The notes under the pieces: model-generated
The model's database searches: none
Told to the model about the DNA's origin: nothing
What the model saw: the letters and a program-made list of their open reading frames with translations, nothing else
Translations under genes and position numbers: made by a program
In this document: positions 24,101 to 34,684 of the stretch, in pieces
How the letters are laid out: every line of letters begins with the position of its first letter
Numbering within the stretch: position 1 is the first letter of the stretch
Assembly (NCBI GenBank): GCA_033816765.1
Contig: CM066294.1
Coordinates: forward strand, 1,054,001 to 1,118,000
Direction of reading: 5' to 3'
Source: Nothopassalora personata
Lineage: Eukaryota; Ascomycota; Dothideomycetes; Mycosphaerellales; Mycosphaerellaceae
DNA: 64,000 nucleotides

Positions 24101-26400
24101 TTCTTAACTAAGGCATACCTAATACTATGTTACGACTAGCTATATTAGTGACATCTAAGGTAATATTCTCGTAGTGCTATTAGATAGCTAGTAGCAATAG
24201 TGTCGTCTCCTATTCTACGCTAGGTAACGATAATCCGTCTACCGCGATTAACTCGTAACCCCATTTCTTCTTTAGGGTAGCTAACCCGTTTCTTATTGTA
24301 AAAGACTCGGAGATAAAGTTCCCCGCTACTCCTAAGTCGATTATGACACTAGTCCTATGTCCGTTAACGATTACTTATATTTAGAAAACTGTGTTTAGTG
24401 TCGATGCGTAAGCCTAAGTGTTGCATAACTCCCTTTAGTCGCTCATTCCTAGGGAGCTAATCCTTTTCCTAAATAGTATATAGTTCGCTATGCTTCGTAC
24501 CTAGAGGCTTCGGCTAGAACCTATAGCCCGTTGCCCTATATCTACACTTATAGTCTATTACGTTCCTAGATCTTCTACGATTCTAAGTAGAGAGCCCGTA
24601 CGTGCTATACTGCTGTTCGTAGTTCGTTCGAGACGAAAGTTCCTACCGGTGTTAGGTATCCGGTATCCGTTATTTAGCTTCCTATAGGTAGTCGTTCGAT
24701 AACCGCTTTAGCTAAATTCTTAGTATTGTTTATGGTTAGGTAGCCCTATACTATACCCCTTATCGTGTCGAGTGTCTTATCGAATTCGTTAGGGTTTAGG
24801 TATCGTTTCCTAAGAACTTTAGTAGGAATTCTTCGTACCTTCGTTAGAGGTAGATAATTAACTTATAGAGTTTCTTTAGCGCGTCTACCGTGAATGTGTA
24901 TACTTCGTTTTCGTCGTCGGTGTCGCTCTCTTCTTCTTCAGATAAGTCCTCGCTTAACTCCTCCGGTACGTAATCTTCTTCGATAGTATCTAGTTCGTTT
25001 GTTTGTTGTTCTAGTACTAGTAACTAGCGTCCGTCCTATTCTAGATCCTAGTTTTCTTTATTGTCGTTGTCGAAGCAAGATTCGTCTATGTCCACTTCTT
25101 AGAGCTTGCTTTATCCTTACTAAGCTCCTAGGGTTCCTACTAGTTGTCGTAGCTAGTACCCTACGCCTAACTTAACGTCGTAGTAGGTTTAACACGAGTC
25201 CTAGTAACAGAATCGCTAGTAAAGGCTTCCGTGACCGTGTCGAGATTCCTTCTTAACTTTATAGTTGACTCCTCGTGCTATTATACTAAACAATCTAATA
25301 GTCTTTAATTGTTAGTTATTCGGTAGTAGTATATGTTGTTAAACATAGTATCCTCCTCGTCCTTGTGAGGGGTCTAGGAGAGGCATCGCAACCCGGTTGC
25401 TATCCTTCTCCTCTACTCTCTAGGTATAGTTAAATTGTCGGGGTCTAACACTGCTCCTAGATTTGCCTACCTTTAGTTACATTATATTAAACTACTCGCG
25501 GCGCACTATATTTTTACCGCGGCAATCCCGCGCTATATAGCCTTCCTTGCTATAGGCATAGTATATAAGTTTTCCTTTTCCTTTAAAGGGCTTTTCGCGG
25601 CCCCTACTCTTAACGATCTTCCGTCCTCGTTAGGTAACGTCTAGTTCTATTAGCTGTGGTCTATAGTAGGGCTGGCTTTATCGTAAGGATTCTCCCTTCG
25701 TAACGTACCCTCCTAAGGGTCTACGATCCGGAGTGTATCCCGCTATACCTCCTACCTTAGAGTCGTATTTCTTTTCCTAGTATCGTTCCTAGAGCTAGTT
25801 ATCGATGTTAATCGACGCCTTTATTAGCTCTTCGAGGTTAGTAATCCGTCCCCCGTGTCTTATTAACTCGTCCTTAACGGAGTCTTTAAGTCTACGTCGG
25901 AACATAGTTATTAACGCCGTCTAGTCCTATCCGGTAATTTGTCCGTATTCTTCGAATTTGGCTGTATACTCTAAAGTAGACGTCTTCTACTTTAGGTGTT
26001 AAATGATTCGTATAGCCTATTGGACTTCGTTCGAGGTTCTAAAGATTGACTTTATCTTATCTTTAAAGAGGGTATAGCTCCTAAACATTCCGGTGGGGTC
26101 TAATCGTCCTATACCTTCGAGGTATTCCTTAAGGTAAGGTTTAATCCAGTTCTACGCACTTCCGCGAAGGTACGTAATAGCGAAGATAGTTCTTTTGTCG
26201 GCATCGACTAGGTTAAACATAAGGTACATGTCTATCTAGTTAATCCAGTCGTCGAACTTAGCTCTATCTCTATAGAAGAGGTCTAGCTTAGTAGCCTTAA
26301 CGTCGTTCCTCCTTAGAGTAGGCTCGTCATCGTTATTAGACTTATCGTCCTTCGTAGTGGTCTGTTGTGGTAGCGCACGGCGGATGCTTCCTACTTCGCT
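21120..26400 (-). pseudogene. Gypsy B gag-pol, inactivated by RIP
   Basis: Read on the minus strand: gag with a RRRLKDSVKDELI block near 25860-25900 and a zinc knuckle near 25515-25565 (Y-x2-Y-x4-Y-x4-C, from CCHC by TGC/CAC to TAC/TAT). Protease is expected near 24300. Reverse transcriptase has YIDDILVY at 23238-23261 and about 600 bp of recognisable palm and finger sequence upstream. RNase H is near 22500-22950, integrase near 21450-22300, and the C-terminal chromodomain has VERILDKRG then YLVK and KGYDDSENT near 21110-21200. RT catalytic Asp residues survive, but frequent stops abolish translation. Confidence 0.86.
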
Positions 26401-26459
26401 AGGGGCGGGTGTTCCCCTACTAGCTGCTTAAGTAGCGCTTATCCTAAGGGCGTTCAAAG

Positions 26460-26905
26460 TGTTATGTCTCGTTCTAGGGCTAGTCTTAAAAGAGAGATAA
26501 GTCAAGTTACGTGGCGGTATTATTCTTTAGAGAGGCTAAAGCAAGCTAAGCGAAGATAAATAATAGGAATAAGAGTTGTATTCCAATTAGTAAGATAGTA
26601 ACATAAGTTAAACGCATTAAAACCATAAGGGTTTCTTAGCGTTCCTAAATACATACGTTTCTTCTTAGGTGCTCTCCTATGCTCTCTTATGCCCTCCACC
26701 ACCTTTCCTAATAGGTGAGAGGTCTATAGAGAGCACTAGGGAGCTTGCTCGTCGCGCTCTCGCGTGCTCTCTCGCGTTCTTCGCTGTCTTAGCCGAAATC
26801 TTAGAGAGCCGTAGAGAGCACTTCGGGAGCGCTTCTACGGGAGCGCCCGCTAGCTGTAAGACCGGATTGGTTGGCTATACCCTTCCTATCGGTTATTCCG
26901 TAACA
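26460..26905 (-). repeat. Gypsy B 5' LTR
   Basis: 446-bp copy starting TGTTATGTCTCG and ending CCGTAACA, followed by the TSD GCCTA (26906-26910). Confidence 0.93.
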
Positions 26906-26910
26906 GCCTA

Positions 26911-27549
26911 CTAGATATAGGTAGGCCCTTTCTACTATTACTAGGAGGACGCTTATTAGGATCGTTACTATTACTAGAACTAGTTCTACTACTAAAGATA
27001 TTGCTAGTACTACTAAACTAGTTTATAGGAGTCTACTTAATAACATCTACTATAATACTACTTATAAGTTAGTAAATACCCTTAAAATACTATTTTATAT
27101 ATAGTATACCTTACTAAAGCTTCTTAAAAAGCTTTAAGAATATACGTATAGTAGTTATTAGTATATATAAGTATATATAGTAGTCTAGAAGGGAGTAAGA
27201 GAGGTATAAAGTAGTATAAAGTAGAGAGAGTTACTTAGTAAAGAACTAGTATCTTTTATATATACCTATAAGGTCTATACGTTACTACCTAGCTATAAGA
27301 GCCTTCTTAAGCCGAGAGAACCTTCTATTTACTTCTAAAAGCGGAAAGATAAGGCCTAAATATGTCTAAAAGTAGGTCTATAAAGATCTCTAGTATATAC
27401 TAATTTAATAAGATCGCTGTCCTTAGTATATACCTACTTATAGCTAATCTAATATCTAAAGCTAGTAAAGGTGTTCGAGATTAATATAGCAATATAGGTA
27501 ATATTAAGTTAATTAGACTGCCTTTATAGTAGTTAGTCTAAAGGGGGAG
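26911..27549. other. RIP-altered outer retroelement segment, right part
   Basis: AT-rich, CpA/TpG-poor DNA continuing the element into which gypsy B inserted. No protein motif was recognised in either strand. It ends at a purine run AAAGGGGGAG (27540-27549), which has the look of a polypurine tract just before an LTR. Confidence 0.45.
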
Positions 27550-27672
27550 TATTATAAGTTAAGTAACTAATAGCTATATTAGTTAGGACTTAGCATATAC
27601 ACACTATATTACACTGTTTCTATAGCTAGATAGTCTTACACCCTAGAGCAATTTATAAGGGTTACTAATCCA
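27550..27672 (+). repeat. Probable terminal LTR or LTR fragment of the outer element
   Basis: It starts TATTATAAG (possibly TGTTATAAG before RIP) directly after the polypurine run and ends near ...CTAATCCA, after which the sequence becomes ordinary genomic DNA. No partner LTR is visible in the window, so both ends are estimates. Confidence 0.35.
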
Positions 27673-27955
27673 CCCTATCGTTTCAATCTAGAAGCTTGTA
27701 CTCGTCAAATACCTATCTACAACAGTCTTGGATGTGAAGTCAGTTATTGCTTTATTAGTACCTTCTTGAATTGCGAGGTGTCTCTCCATTGCTTGCTTAT
27801 AGTTCCCAGATCTTCGCTTCAAAACAGCATTGAACATCCGCTCCTGGGTTGTTAGCCGTCTGTACGAGGAGCATCTCACGAGGCAACTTCCAGGTTATGA
27901 CTGATAATCGCGACAATTATATTCGAAAATAGCGCCGGAAGACATACGTGCCATC

Positions 27956-28873
27956 ATGTCAGATGTCGACATCGACGGCTTCTTCTCGCTGGATGGCAAG
28001 GTCGCTCTAATCACGGGTGGTTAGTCCTGCGAGCGGTCGAACGGGGCCTGTGGTATGAATGCGACAGCGATGCTGATATGAGCAGGATCTAGAGGAATTG
28101 GTCTCCACACAGCAACGGCATTGCTCTTGGCTGGTGCTAAGACGTTGTTCATATCTGCCAGGGAGGCCGGCGGCGACCAGGGTATTGACCAAGCTATCAG
28201 GCGCCTGAACGATCTTGCAGCCAAGAAGAAGCTGAAAGGTCGTGCAATCGGAATCCCAGCCAATGTTGCCCAAGAAGAGGACATCAAGCGACTAGTAGAA
28301 GAAGTGAAGAAGCACGAGCCCAAGCTCGACATCCTGATAGCGAATGCCGGCGCGACGTGGGGAGGCCCTTTCGAGCCGACACCTGACTGGAGTTCGCAGA
28401 AGATACTTGATCTGAACGTCAGAGGCGTGTTCAACCTCGCCAGACTGTTCTCTCCAATGCTCGAAGCATCAGGCAGACCTGACGACCCATCTCGGATCGT
28501 GATAGTCTCTTCAGTAGCAGGCACGAACGTCTCGCACGTTGGCGACAATGGCACGATCATGTATTCGGCCTCAAAGGCTGCAGCACATCATTTAGGTCGC
28601 AATATGGCTGTAGAACTGGGCCCTCGCAACATTACGGTAAATACCGTAGCTCCGGGCTTCTTCCCTTCGAAGCTTGCAAGCGGCTTGATAGAGATCTTAG
28701 GTGGCGAAGAAGAGTTGTCGCGTGCGAATCCCCAGAAACGACTGGGCCAACCGAACGACATTGCAGGAGTGATGATTTACCTCTGCTCGAGGGCGAGCAG
28801 TTATGTCAATGGCGAGTACATATCTATTGATGGCGGAGCCAGGTTAGGTGCAGGACGATTGACGAAGTTGTAA
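27956..28873 (+). CDS. Short-chain dehydrogenase/reductase, NAD(P)-dependent
   Basis: Joined exons 27956-28019 and 28086-28873 give 283 aa; the 66-nt intron is GT-AG and splits the cofactor motif, rebuilding ITGGSRGIG (the TGxxxGxG Rossmann signature of classical SDRs, residues about 18-26). Further SDR marks are IANAGA (the NAG motif), the catalytic Ser in VSSVAG, and the YSASK Tyr/Lys pair. A C-terminal GGEEELSRANPQKRLGQPNDIAG and DGGARLGAG match SDR family endings. It likely oxidises or reduces a small alcohol or carbonyl in the cytosol; the substrate cannot be told. The start is chosen for its position just before the Rossmann strand. It is the first intact gene beyond the RIP zone, about 280 bp from it, and shows no RIP itself. 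Confidence 0.9.
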
Positions 28874-29283
28874 GCAAAATTTGTATCGTGATTGCGCCTT
28901 CTAGTGTGAAGACCTGGCGCCACGCTTCAGCCATGCTGCGTTCTTCAGGGTGGAAGCATTCTGGCGGCGTGGTACCAACCTTTCAGTAGTAATGTCGGTC
29001 ATGGTCGAATTCAAACATGCTCTCCGGAAATATATTGCAAGGGCATTAGCCGGAAGATGCATTTGATCGCCGACACGACGCCCACCAGCATGAGCAGTAC
29101 AAAGGGCAGCTACACCTGGAGCTCCTTTGCCGTCTCCACCAAAACTGCAGTTGCAGAAGCGAGGTAGGACGATTGAGGAGCAGCTGAGCCATGCGTTCAG
29201 CGAACGTATATACGTGTCCAAGGCAGCCATGTGACAGCCAACGATTTCTGTAACGCAAGTCGTCAAGATCGTTCTCTGTAAAC
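28874..29283. other. Intergenic, no gene seen
   Basis: 410 bp between the SDR and ADH genes. Minus-strand open frames here (28901-29296, 29046-29339) have no protein-like features and overlap each other in different frames. It should hold the SDR 3' end and the ADH promoter. Confidence 0.6.
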
Positions 29284-30573
29284 ATGAGTTTCGCACAGAT
29301 CGGGCTGTCTTCCGACGCTATCAACGACACAGTCGACACTACCGTCCCGACAGAGACTACAGGCTTCTTGATGAAGGCAGGACGATGGAGCCCGGTGTGT
29401 ACGACACTATGTCTGGCTTGTAGACGTACTCATCTTAGTCGCAGGAAGCGAAGAAAGTGCTGATCAAAGACGTCCCAATCCCGGAGCCCGGACCAAATCA
29501 ATTCCTTGTCAAGATCGCTTCAGCATCACTATGCCACAGCGATATCATGGCCATCGATGCTGGTCAGACTCATACCCTTGGACATGAAGGCGCTGGCTAT
29601 ATTGAGAAGATTCATCCTACAGTCGAGGGTAAAGGCTTCGCCATCGGTGATGCGATTGGCTTCCTTTACATCATAGGCTGCTGCTTTGAATGTGAAGGGT
29701 GCATGATCCATAACACGTAGGTTACTCTCTGCTTTCGCGTTGAGGTACTGATGCAGACCTTTAGGCACTGTGTGACTGGGAAGCAACGTGTTCAGGGCTT
29801 CACTACGGATGGCTTCTTCGCGGAGTATGCGGTCGTTGACTATCCGAACTGCATTAAGCTACCAGGATCGATCGATGTGAAGATAGCATCGCCCATCTTC
29901 TGCGCAGGCATTGTTAGCACTTTATCGTGTATTCTTTCTCCGCTGCACTGACTTCCATCTAGACAGCCTTCCACGCTATCGACAGCTCCGAGCTCAAAGA
30001 ATGCGACTGGGTCGCTGTTGTGGGCGCTGGAGGCCTAGGGCAGCTCGCCACACAGATAGCAAAAGCTCGAGGCATCAAAGTCGCGGCGCTTGATATCAAT
30101 GACGGCGCTCTCGAGGCATGCAGGAAGCAGGGTGCTGATGCTGTCTTCAACACCAAGAATGATTCCAACTACGTCGAGGAGCTCAAAAAGCTGACGAATG
30201 GTGGCGTGAACGCAGCTTGCGTATTCAGTAACGCACAGGCAGTAAGTGGAGCTCACGTAACCTTACGTTCACGCAAACTAACATCCAGGCCTACGCTGGT
30301 GCACCTTCCATCCTGCGCGTCGGAGGCATCATGATGGTGATCGGCCTTCCGTACGATCCCATTCCAATCTCAACCATGGACCTGGCACTGGGCCGCTACA
30401 GAATCAAGAGCGACAACACCGGCATCCCACAGCGCATGAAAAAAGCTGTTGACTTCCTTGCGGAGCATAACATTAAGCCAGAGGTCGACCATCGCAGGCT
30501 CGAGGAACTGAATGACATGGTGAACGAGATGAGGGCTGGCAAGTCGACTAAGAGGATGCTGGTAACTTTCTGA
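29284..30573 (+). CDS. Zinc-containing alcohol dehydrogenase (MDR family)
   Basis: Five exons (29284-29394, 29445-29716, 29765-29912, 29963-30241, 30289-30573) separated by 47-50-nt introns give 364 aa in one frame. Catalytic zinc ligands are in SLCHSD (Cys about residue 67) and THTLGHEGAG. Structural-zinc cysteines lie in GCCFECEGC followed by a Cys seven residues later. The NAD(P)-binding Rossmann motif is VAVVGAGGLGQLA (about residue 190). The spacer between CHSD and GHE is roughly ten residues shorter than usual for this family, so an exon boundary or a genuine deletion is possible. The second intron acceptor was chosen at 29764 because the closer AG would give a stop. Likely a cytosolic primary-alcohol dehydrogenase; the substrate is not known. 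Confidence 0.85.
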
Positions 30574-30856
30574 TGAAAATGATACAGCAGCGACAGTGGT
30601 ATCTCAAAACACGCAGTGTCTCCCACAGCCGAAGCCCTTCCATCTACGCTTCAACAACTACGTCAATCATGCACCCTACGTCCGAACCATCCATTATGCC
30701 CTCGCCTTCCTCGCCTCAAGTACCGATCTCAAACCACCAGTATCCAATCTCTGCGGCATCTGACACGGGAGTCCTTCCTGCGGCGAGTCTGCTCTACTGG
30801 CATACCTGACCAAGCATCAGCATCGCACAACAACAGTATCAGAGCGCACATATCAC

Positions 30857-31201
30857 TTACAACTCTGCATCCTCCCTCGCCTGCCGCAGTACCTTCTCCG
30901 CAGAAGCCACGAGCTTCTCTTGGCTCCTTCGTTGCTCCTCATTTGGCGGCTCGGCAGGGTCATTATAAAGCTCCTTGAAAAACTTCACTGCCTGTTCCGC
31001 ATGATACACGTAATCATCAGGCGAATGTGCCAGGATCATGTGGCAGCTTGCTTTGTGTAGGAGGCCCACTCGCGGGTCGTTGACAAGCCGTCGAGAGATT
31101 GCGTTTGCCTCGTCGAATCTTTCAGCTTCGAAATGTTCCCACGCTTTCGTGCATTGCGTCTCGAATTCTTGGCCGAGGGGACTTAGTTCACTGGTGGGGA
31201 T
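30857..31201 (-). CDS. Small hypothetical protein, helical
   Basis: An uninterrupted 114-aa frame from ATG 31201 (MIPTSELSPLGQEFE); nine more codons upstream are open, with another ATG at 31228. The composition is that of a folded alpha-helical protein (many Glu, Ala, Leu, Lys, few Cys or Pro) and the pattern of Ala/Leu/Tyr spacing suggests one or two TPR-like helix pairs. No family is recognised. It lies tail to tail with the ADH gene, 284 bp away. The other strand here has only Ser/Pro-rich shadow frames. Confidence 0.6.
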   Translation of the reverse strand: MPTSELSPLGQEFETQCTKAWEHFEAERFDEANAISRRLVNDPRVGLLHKASCHMILAHSPDDYVYHAEQAVKFFKELYNDPAEPPNEEQRRSQEKLVASAEKVLRQAREDAEL

Positions 31202-31228
31202 CATACTGTGTCGAACATAGTGCAGCAC

Positions 31229-32064
31229 TTGCTGCGGAGCCGTTGCATAAGAAGTGGAGAAACGGCTGGTAGATGAGGTGTTTGATGAGGCATTTTGAGA
31301 CGCTCGGTTCCACGCGTTTCGAAATGTGGTTGTACAAAAACGACGATCATGTCCTTATCTCTGCAACGAGCACGTGAGAGTCTAGTCTTGGGGCTATCGT
31401 ACAAGGAACATGATAGCGATGGAAGGCTGACATGCCGCGATGATGACGTACTTGAAATAGATTATGCATAACTGTCCCAGCCTCTGGCGGGATACTCTGT
31501 TACTACTCATGCAATCCTCTTTGTTGTTTTGCTGCAGTGTGTCCAAAGTCGCGTGACACGTCATCAAGATGATAACGTCGTCGGGATATCCAGGCGAACG
31601 GGTGTGGCAGTATCCGATGCAACCATTCCACTCAAGTCCTCACACTGTGGACGGACAGAATAGCACCGGACCAAGGAACAGCTCGTTGTCGGCATGAGCT
31701 GTTGCGTAGAAGAAGGACCGCGTGTCCAGGTTCGGTCCGTAAGCACTCTTGGGAGGATGGGACAGACTTCCAACTGGTAGAGATGTGCACAGTCGTCGCA
31801 TTGACTTGACCGAATCTCCGGCGTGGACGCATTCCCGATCAATTCGGCGACTCTGCTGGGCGGTCATATACATGGTTGTCTGGCGAGCTTTAAGACGGGT
31901 TACAAACCCTTTCTTCGTGATTTTTTGCTGTAGGGGATCAAACTGCGCGACCTCGAGCCAGTTCGTAATACGTTCTCTCGTCCTGTTAGTAGAAGTCAGT
32001 ACGATCTGTAGAGACTCAACACAGGTGGAGTAATTCTGACGGTGCTCTGGCTGTCGCTTCGCCG
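31229..32064. other. No supported gene
   Basis: 836 bp. A 147-codon minus frame (31640-32083) and a 94-codon plus frame (31749-32033) overlap and neither shows a recognisable domain, signal or codon pattern. The segment probably holds two promoters. Confidence 0.5.
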
Positions 32065-32624
32065 ATGCCTCGTCCTGCTCCACAGAGAGTCGCTAGACGG
32101 ATGCTTGTGGAGCCATATCAAGAGCCAGCTACCTCTCCGGGACTTATCATGGGGTTGGTCATCATGTTGCTCTTTGCTTTCGAATGCTACCTTGATGGTG
32201 GCTTCCTGTTGACACTTCTTGCTAGCTTCGAAGGTTTCGTTGCGCTTTGGCTGCCGCTCAACGGATATTGGATAAGTAAGTGGTGCTACGAACATGTTGC
32301 TGTGTTCTGCGGTACTGCAATTGGTTTGGCTGCTGATGAGATGTGTTCTTTCCTACCTGTCCTGGGAGTGCGAGCATCGTGGTAGATAACCTGCTTCTGC
32401 ACCACATCCAGAAGCGCCCATTGCTAGGTATGTTCTTGACAGACATACCACATATCACGACACGCATATTGCTTGCGGGACACATGATGCACCAAGGTAT
32501 GTCGATCGTGAGGAGTCGTGCTACCGAGCATGAGGTAGGTGGTGAGAGATGTCACGGAATCACACAGCCGATGCGATGCATCTCGATAGTGCCAGCATGG
32601 GCAAGCTCATTTTTGCTGATATAG
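32065..32624 (+). CDS. Possible small membrane protein, one intron
   Basis: A frame from ATG 32065 has a strongly hydrophobic stretch (LIMGLVIMLLFAFEC, then FLLTLLASF and FVALWLPL), which suggests two membrane helices. Removing a GT-AG intron at 32276-32340 (donor GTAAGT, 65 nt) joins it to a frame that stays open to 32624, giving 164 aa with VVDNLLLHHIQ and a second hydrophobic patch near the C-terminus. No family is recognised. The downstream half is weaker, and the gene ends only 33 bp before the TIR element at 32657. It could be a fragment. Confidence 0.35.
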
Positions 32625-32659
32625 TACGCCGTAGCAGAATCTGCTCTCTCCAACAGACA

Positions 32660-32702
32660 GTGGCCTAGGCTTACAAAACCGGCAAATACCCGCATTCAAA
32701 AT
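32660..32702 (+). repeat. Left terminal inverted repeat of the integrase element
   Basis: 43 bp pairing with 34446-34488 with four mismatches. Preceded by ACA and the possible TSD CCAACAG. Confidence 0.85.
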
Positions 32703-32725
32703 TCGCAATCCTCAATCCTCATTAT

Positions 32726-32765
32726 TATAGACTCGCTATTTGTCTTATAGACTCGCTATTTGTCT
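32726..32765. repeat. Two exact tandem 20-bp subterminal repeats
   Basis: TATAGACTCGCTATTTGTCT occurs twice head to tail (32726-32745, 32746-32765). Its GACTCGCTATTTGTC core is the inverse of GACAATAGCGAGTC found near the right end, so it is a candidate transposase-binding site. Confidence 0.85.
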
Positions 32766-32795
32766 AACAGCACACTCGCTACATTGCTTTATACA

Positions 32796-33998
32796 ATGCC
32801 ACGTCTAGCGATCGATCTAGAGCCCTTTCGCATCGATATCGAGCTATAGACTGCCGCTGAATTCACATAGGCAGCTATTCGAGACAACCTCTTCAATCTC
32901 TACGGTGTTCGAATTAGCGAACGGACCCTCCGCTAGCGACTCGTAGAGTGGCGAGGGACTCGCGAGGATAATTAGGCTTATAATTAGGCTCGCTAGGCCG
33001 AGCTACGCCAGCGAGTCGAGGAACTATTCTGGAAATATAGCCTCGACGATAGCGAGTCTTATGCTATCCTCCGCCTCGATAGATTCGACCTTACCCTTCG
33101 CTAGTATTAAGAGCTACGAAGAGGTATTGGATTAAAGCGTAGTCTTAGTAAAGAACAAGCTCTAGCTGTAGAGCCTAAGATACAGCGAGTCCTTTAGGAA
33201 GTTATAAGCAGTAGCCATTAGCAAGACTAGGGCTATCGTAAGCTAGTAAGAGAGCTGCGTAAGAGTCATTATATTATTAGACGGTAGGACAGACTCGGTG
33301 TCTACAGACTCGTAGACTAGACTCGCTAACTTTATTAGCGACCGTATTAGGACACTCGCTCGTGCGATTAACCCTGTCCCTTTTGTCTCTCGCAATCCTA
33401 CAATGCGAGACCCTATAACACCGCGGCATGCGAGGCTAAAAGCAGAAGGTCCTAACGACGTCTAGTCAATCGATGCCTTTCTAAAATACGAGCGCTTTAA
33501 GATACAGATCTACGCTTGTATTAACGTCTACTCTCGGCGGGTTATCTAGTACTATATAGGGCCTATAGCGAAGACGAAGTTCTCTGTATTTGCTTAATAC
33601 GTTAGAGTAATACATTACGGTAGTAGGGTGCCAAATCGCGTACGATCTAATTAGGGCGTTAAGACGCCTATGCTAGCCGATGCCTATCTACGAGTCCGAC
33701 TGAGCCGGCTCACCTATTAATACGAGTTAGTATATATAGTATAGCGAGTCTACTATAAGACATATACCCTCTTTAGTCTCTATAATACGGCCAGCCTAGT
33801 CGAACTTGCGCAAATTATTCTTCGCAACCTTTACACTACCCTTGTCTGTCTTCTACGAGTCTCCTAGCTATTGTGCCTATGTCGACTCGCTCACGTAGTA
33901 GAAATCGTCGGTATCGGCGGTACGAGGGCGGCGGTATGCACTATAGGTTTAAACATTAGTCTACCTGCGTGCGCCTAACGAGTCGGAATCGCACTTAC
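32796..33998 (+). pseudogene. Broken integrase-core (rve) transposase gene
   Basis: From ATG 32796 (MPRLAIDLEPF) the frame reads a DNA-binding-like part, GVRISERTLR-x-RLVEW, then a Leu/Arg-rich helical part and GYRKLVRELRKSHYI. Near 33300 the frame changes, and from about 33310 it reads TRLANFISDRIRT then HARLKAEGPNDV-x-SIDAFLKYERF (33448 on), the start of an integrase core with its first Asp. VYSRRVI and RVRSN-x-GVKTPMLADAYL follow; the second Asp of the usual RSD-x-G is now Asn. The third acidic residue was not found. About a dozen TAG/TAA stops and one frameshift make it non-functional. Many fungi carry relatives of this integrase as single-gene families (family knowledge). Confidence 0.65.
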
Positions 33999-34338
33999 GC
34001 TATCGTAAGCTGTAGTGATAACCGCGTTTGTGAGGGTGAGCGCGGATTGGGTGTACTGTCGCTGTCGCTGTCGTTGTCGTTGTTCTAAGGCCAATATCGC
34101 TAAGTGAGTCGTCTGTAGTTAGATTTGTACATGTCGATAAGTGTAGAGTCGAAGTGTAGAGTCGAAGAAATAGTAACAGCAGTAGAAGTTGATATACCCG
34201 CCGCCATAATATAACAATAGCAAGTGAGGTGAGCTCCTCAATACTTACTGTCTGCTATTATTGAGGAGCCCAACTTACCTGCGCAGTAGGAGGAAGCGAC
34301 AATACCGCCGCGACTCGCTACGATTGTAGGCGACAATG

Positions 34339-34401
34339 GCGAGTCGCAGCAGTATTGTTGTGCGACAATAGCGAGTCGCAGCAGTTGGCGAGTCGCAGCA
34401 G
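34339..34401. repeat. Three right-side subterminal repeats GCGAGTCGCAGCAG
   Basis: Exact 14-bp copies at 34339-34352, 34371-34384 and 34388-34401, two of them followed by TATTGTTG. They mirror the GACTCGC repeats at the left end of the element. Confidence 0.85.
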
Positions 34402-34445
34402 TATTGTTGATGGTTGTTGAGGAAGAGCGAGTGCAGCGAGTGAGG

Positions 34446-34488
34446 ATTTCGAATACGCGTATTTGCCGGGTTTGTAAGCCTAGGCCAC
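34446..34488 (-). repeat. Right terminal inverted repeat of the integrase element
   Basis: Reverse complement begins GTGGCCTAGGCTTACAAACC and matches the left end at 39 of 43 bases. Followed by CG and the possible TSD CCAACAG. Confidence 0.85.
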
Positions 34489-34684
34489 CGCCAACAGTCC
34501 TCCGTAGTCAAGCTCAAGCTGAACCTCGGGAAGTCGCCCAGCTCAACTGCTACACTGCAAGTTGCTGATACCGTTGGGTAGTGGTTTAGTTGTGGCATAG
34601 GTAAGTCAGCGCATGCACCTTCTTCGTATCCTTATCGAGGCTCTCTTGTTCGTCCATACCGACTTCAAACCTACGGCATACATC

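Larger units (their letters stand above)
19942..26905 (-). mobile_element. Gypsy B: complete Ty3/gypsy chromovirus-type LTR retrotransposon, minus strand
   Basis: A 6,964-bp element with 446-bp LTRs (19942-20387 and 26460-26905) and a perfect 5-bp duplication GCCTA (19937-19941 and 26906-26910). LTR ends TGTTATG...CCGTAACA are intact. The LTRs are nearly identical, with only a handful of transitions, so this is the youngest full-length element of the stack. On the minus strand come gag, protease, RT (YIDD kept), RNase H, integrase and chromodomain. An antisense (plus-strand) accessory gene lies between the chromodomain and the 3' LTR. RIP stops break all frames. Confidence 0.94.
32657..34490 (+). 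mobile_element. TIR DNA transposon with a retroviral-type integrase, degenerate
   Basis: A 1.83-kb element. The inverted ends at 32660-32702 and 34446-34488 match at 39 of 43 positions, beginning GTGGCCTAGGCTTACAAA. A 7-bp repeat CCAACAG flanks it (32650-32656 and 34491-34497) and may be the target duplication. Just inside each end are repeated motifs built on GACTCGC (left) and GCGAGTC (right), so the subterminal regions are also inverted to each other. The interior encodes a broken protein with an integrase core. Moderate CAG-to-TAG changes point to past RIP. Such TIR elements using a retroviral-like (rve/DDE) integrase recall the Ginger type, but the family assignment is an inference. Confidence 0.75.

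Noticed and set aside
27688..27879. 63-codon minus frame next to the RIP boundary
   Set aside because: Looks mildly helical but has no family match, no partner exon and sits in the SDR promoter.
28021..28560. 179-codon minus frame over the SDR gene
   Set aside because: Exact antisense shadow of the SDR exon, Ser/Pro/Ala-rich with no motif.
31640..32083. 147-codon minus frame
   Set aside because: Overlaps a plus frame of similar length; no domain, no splice-joined extension.
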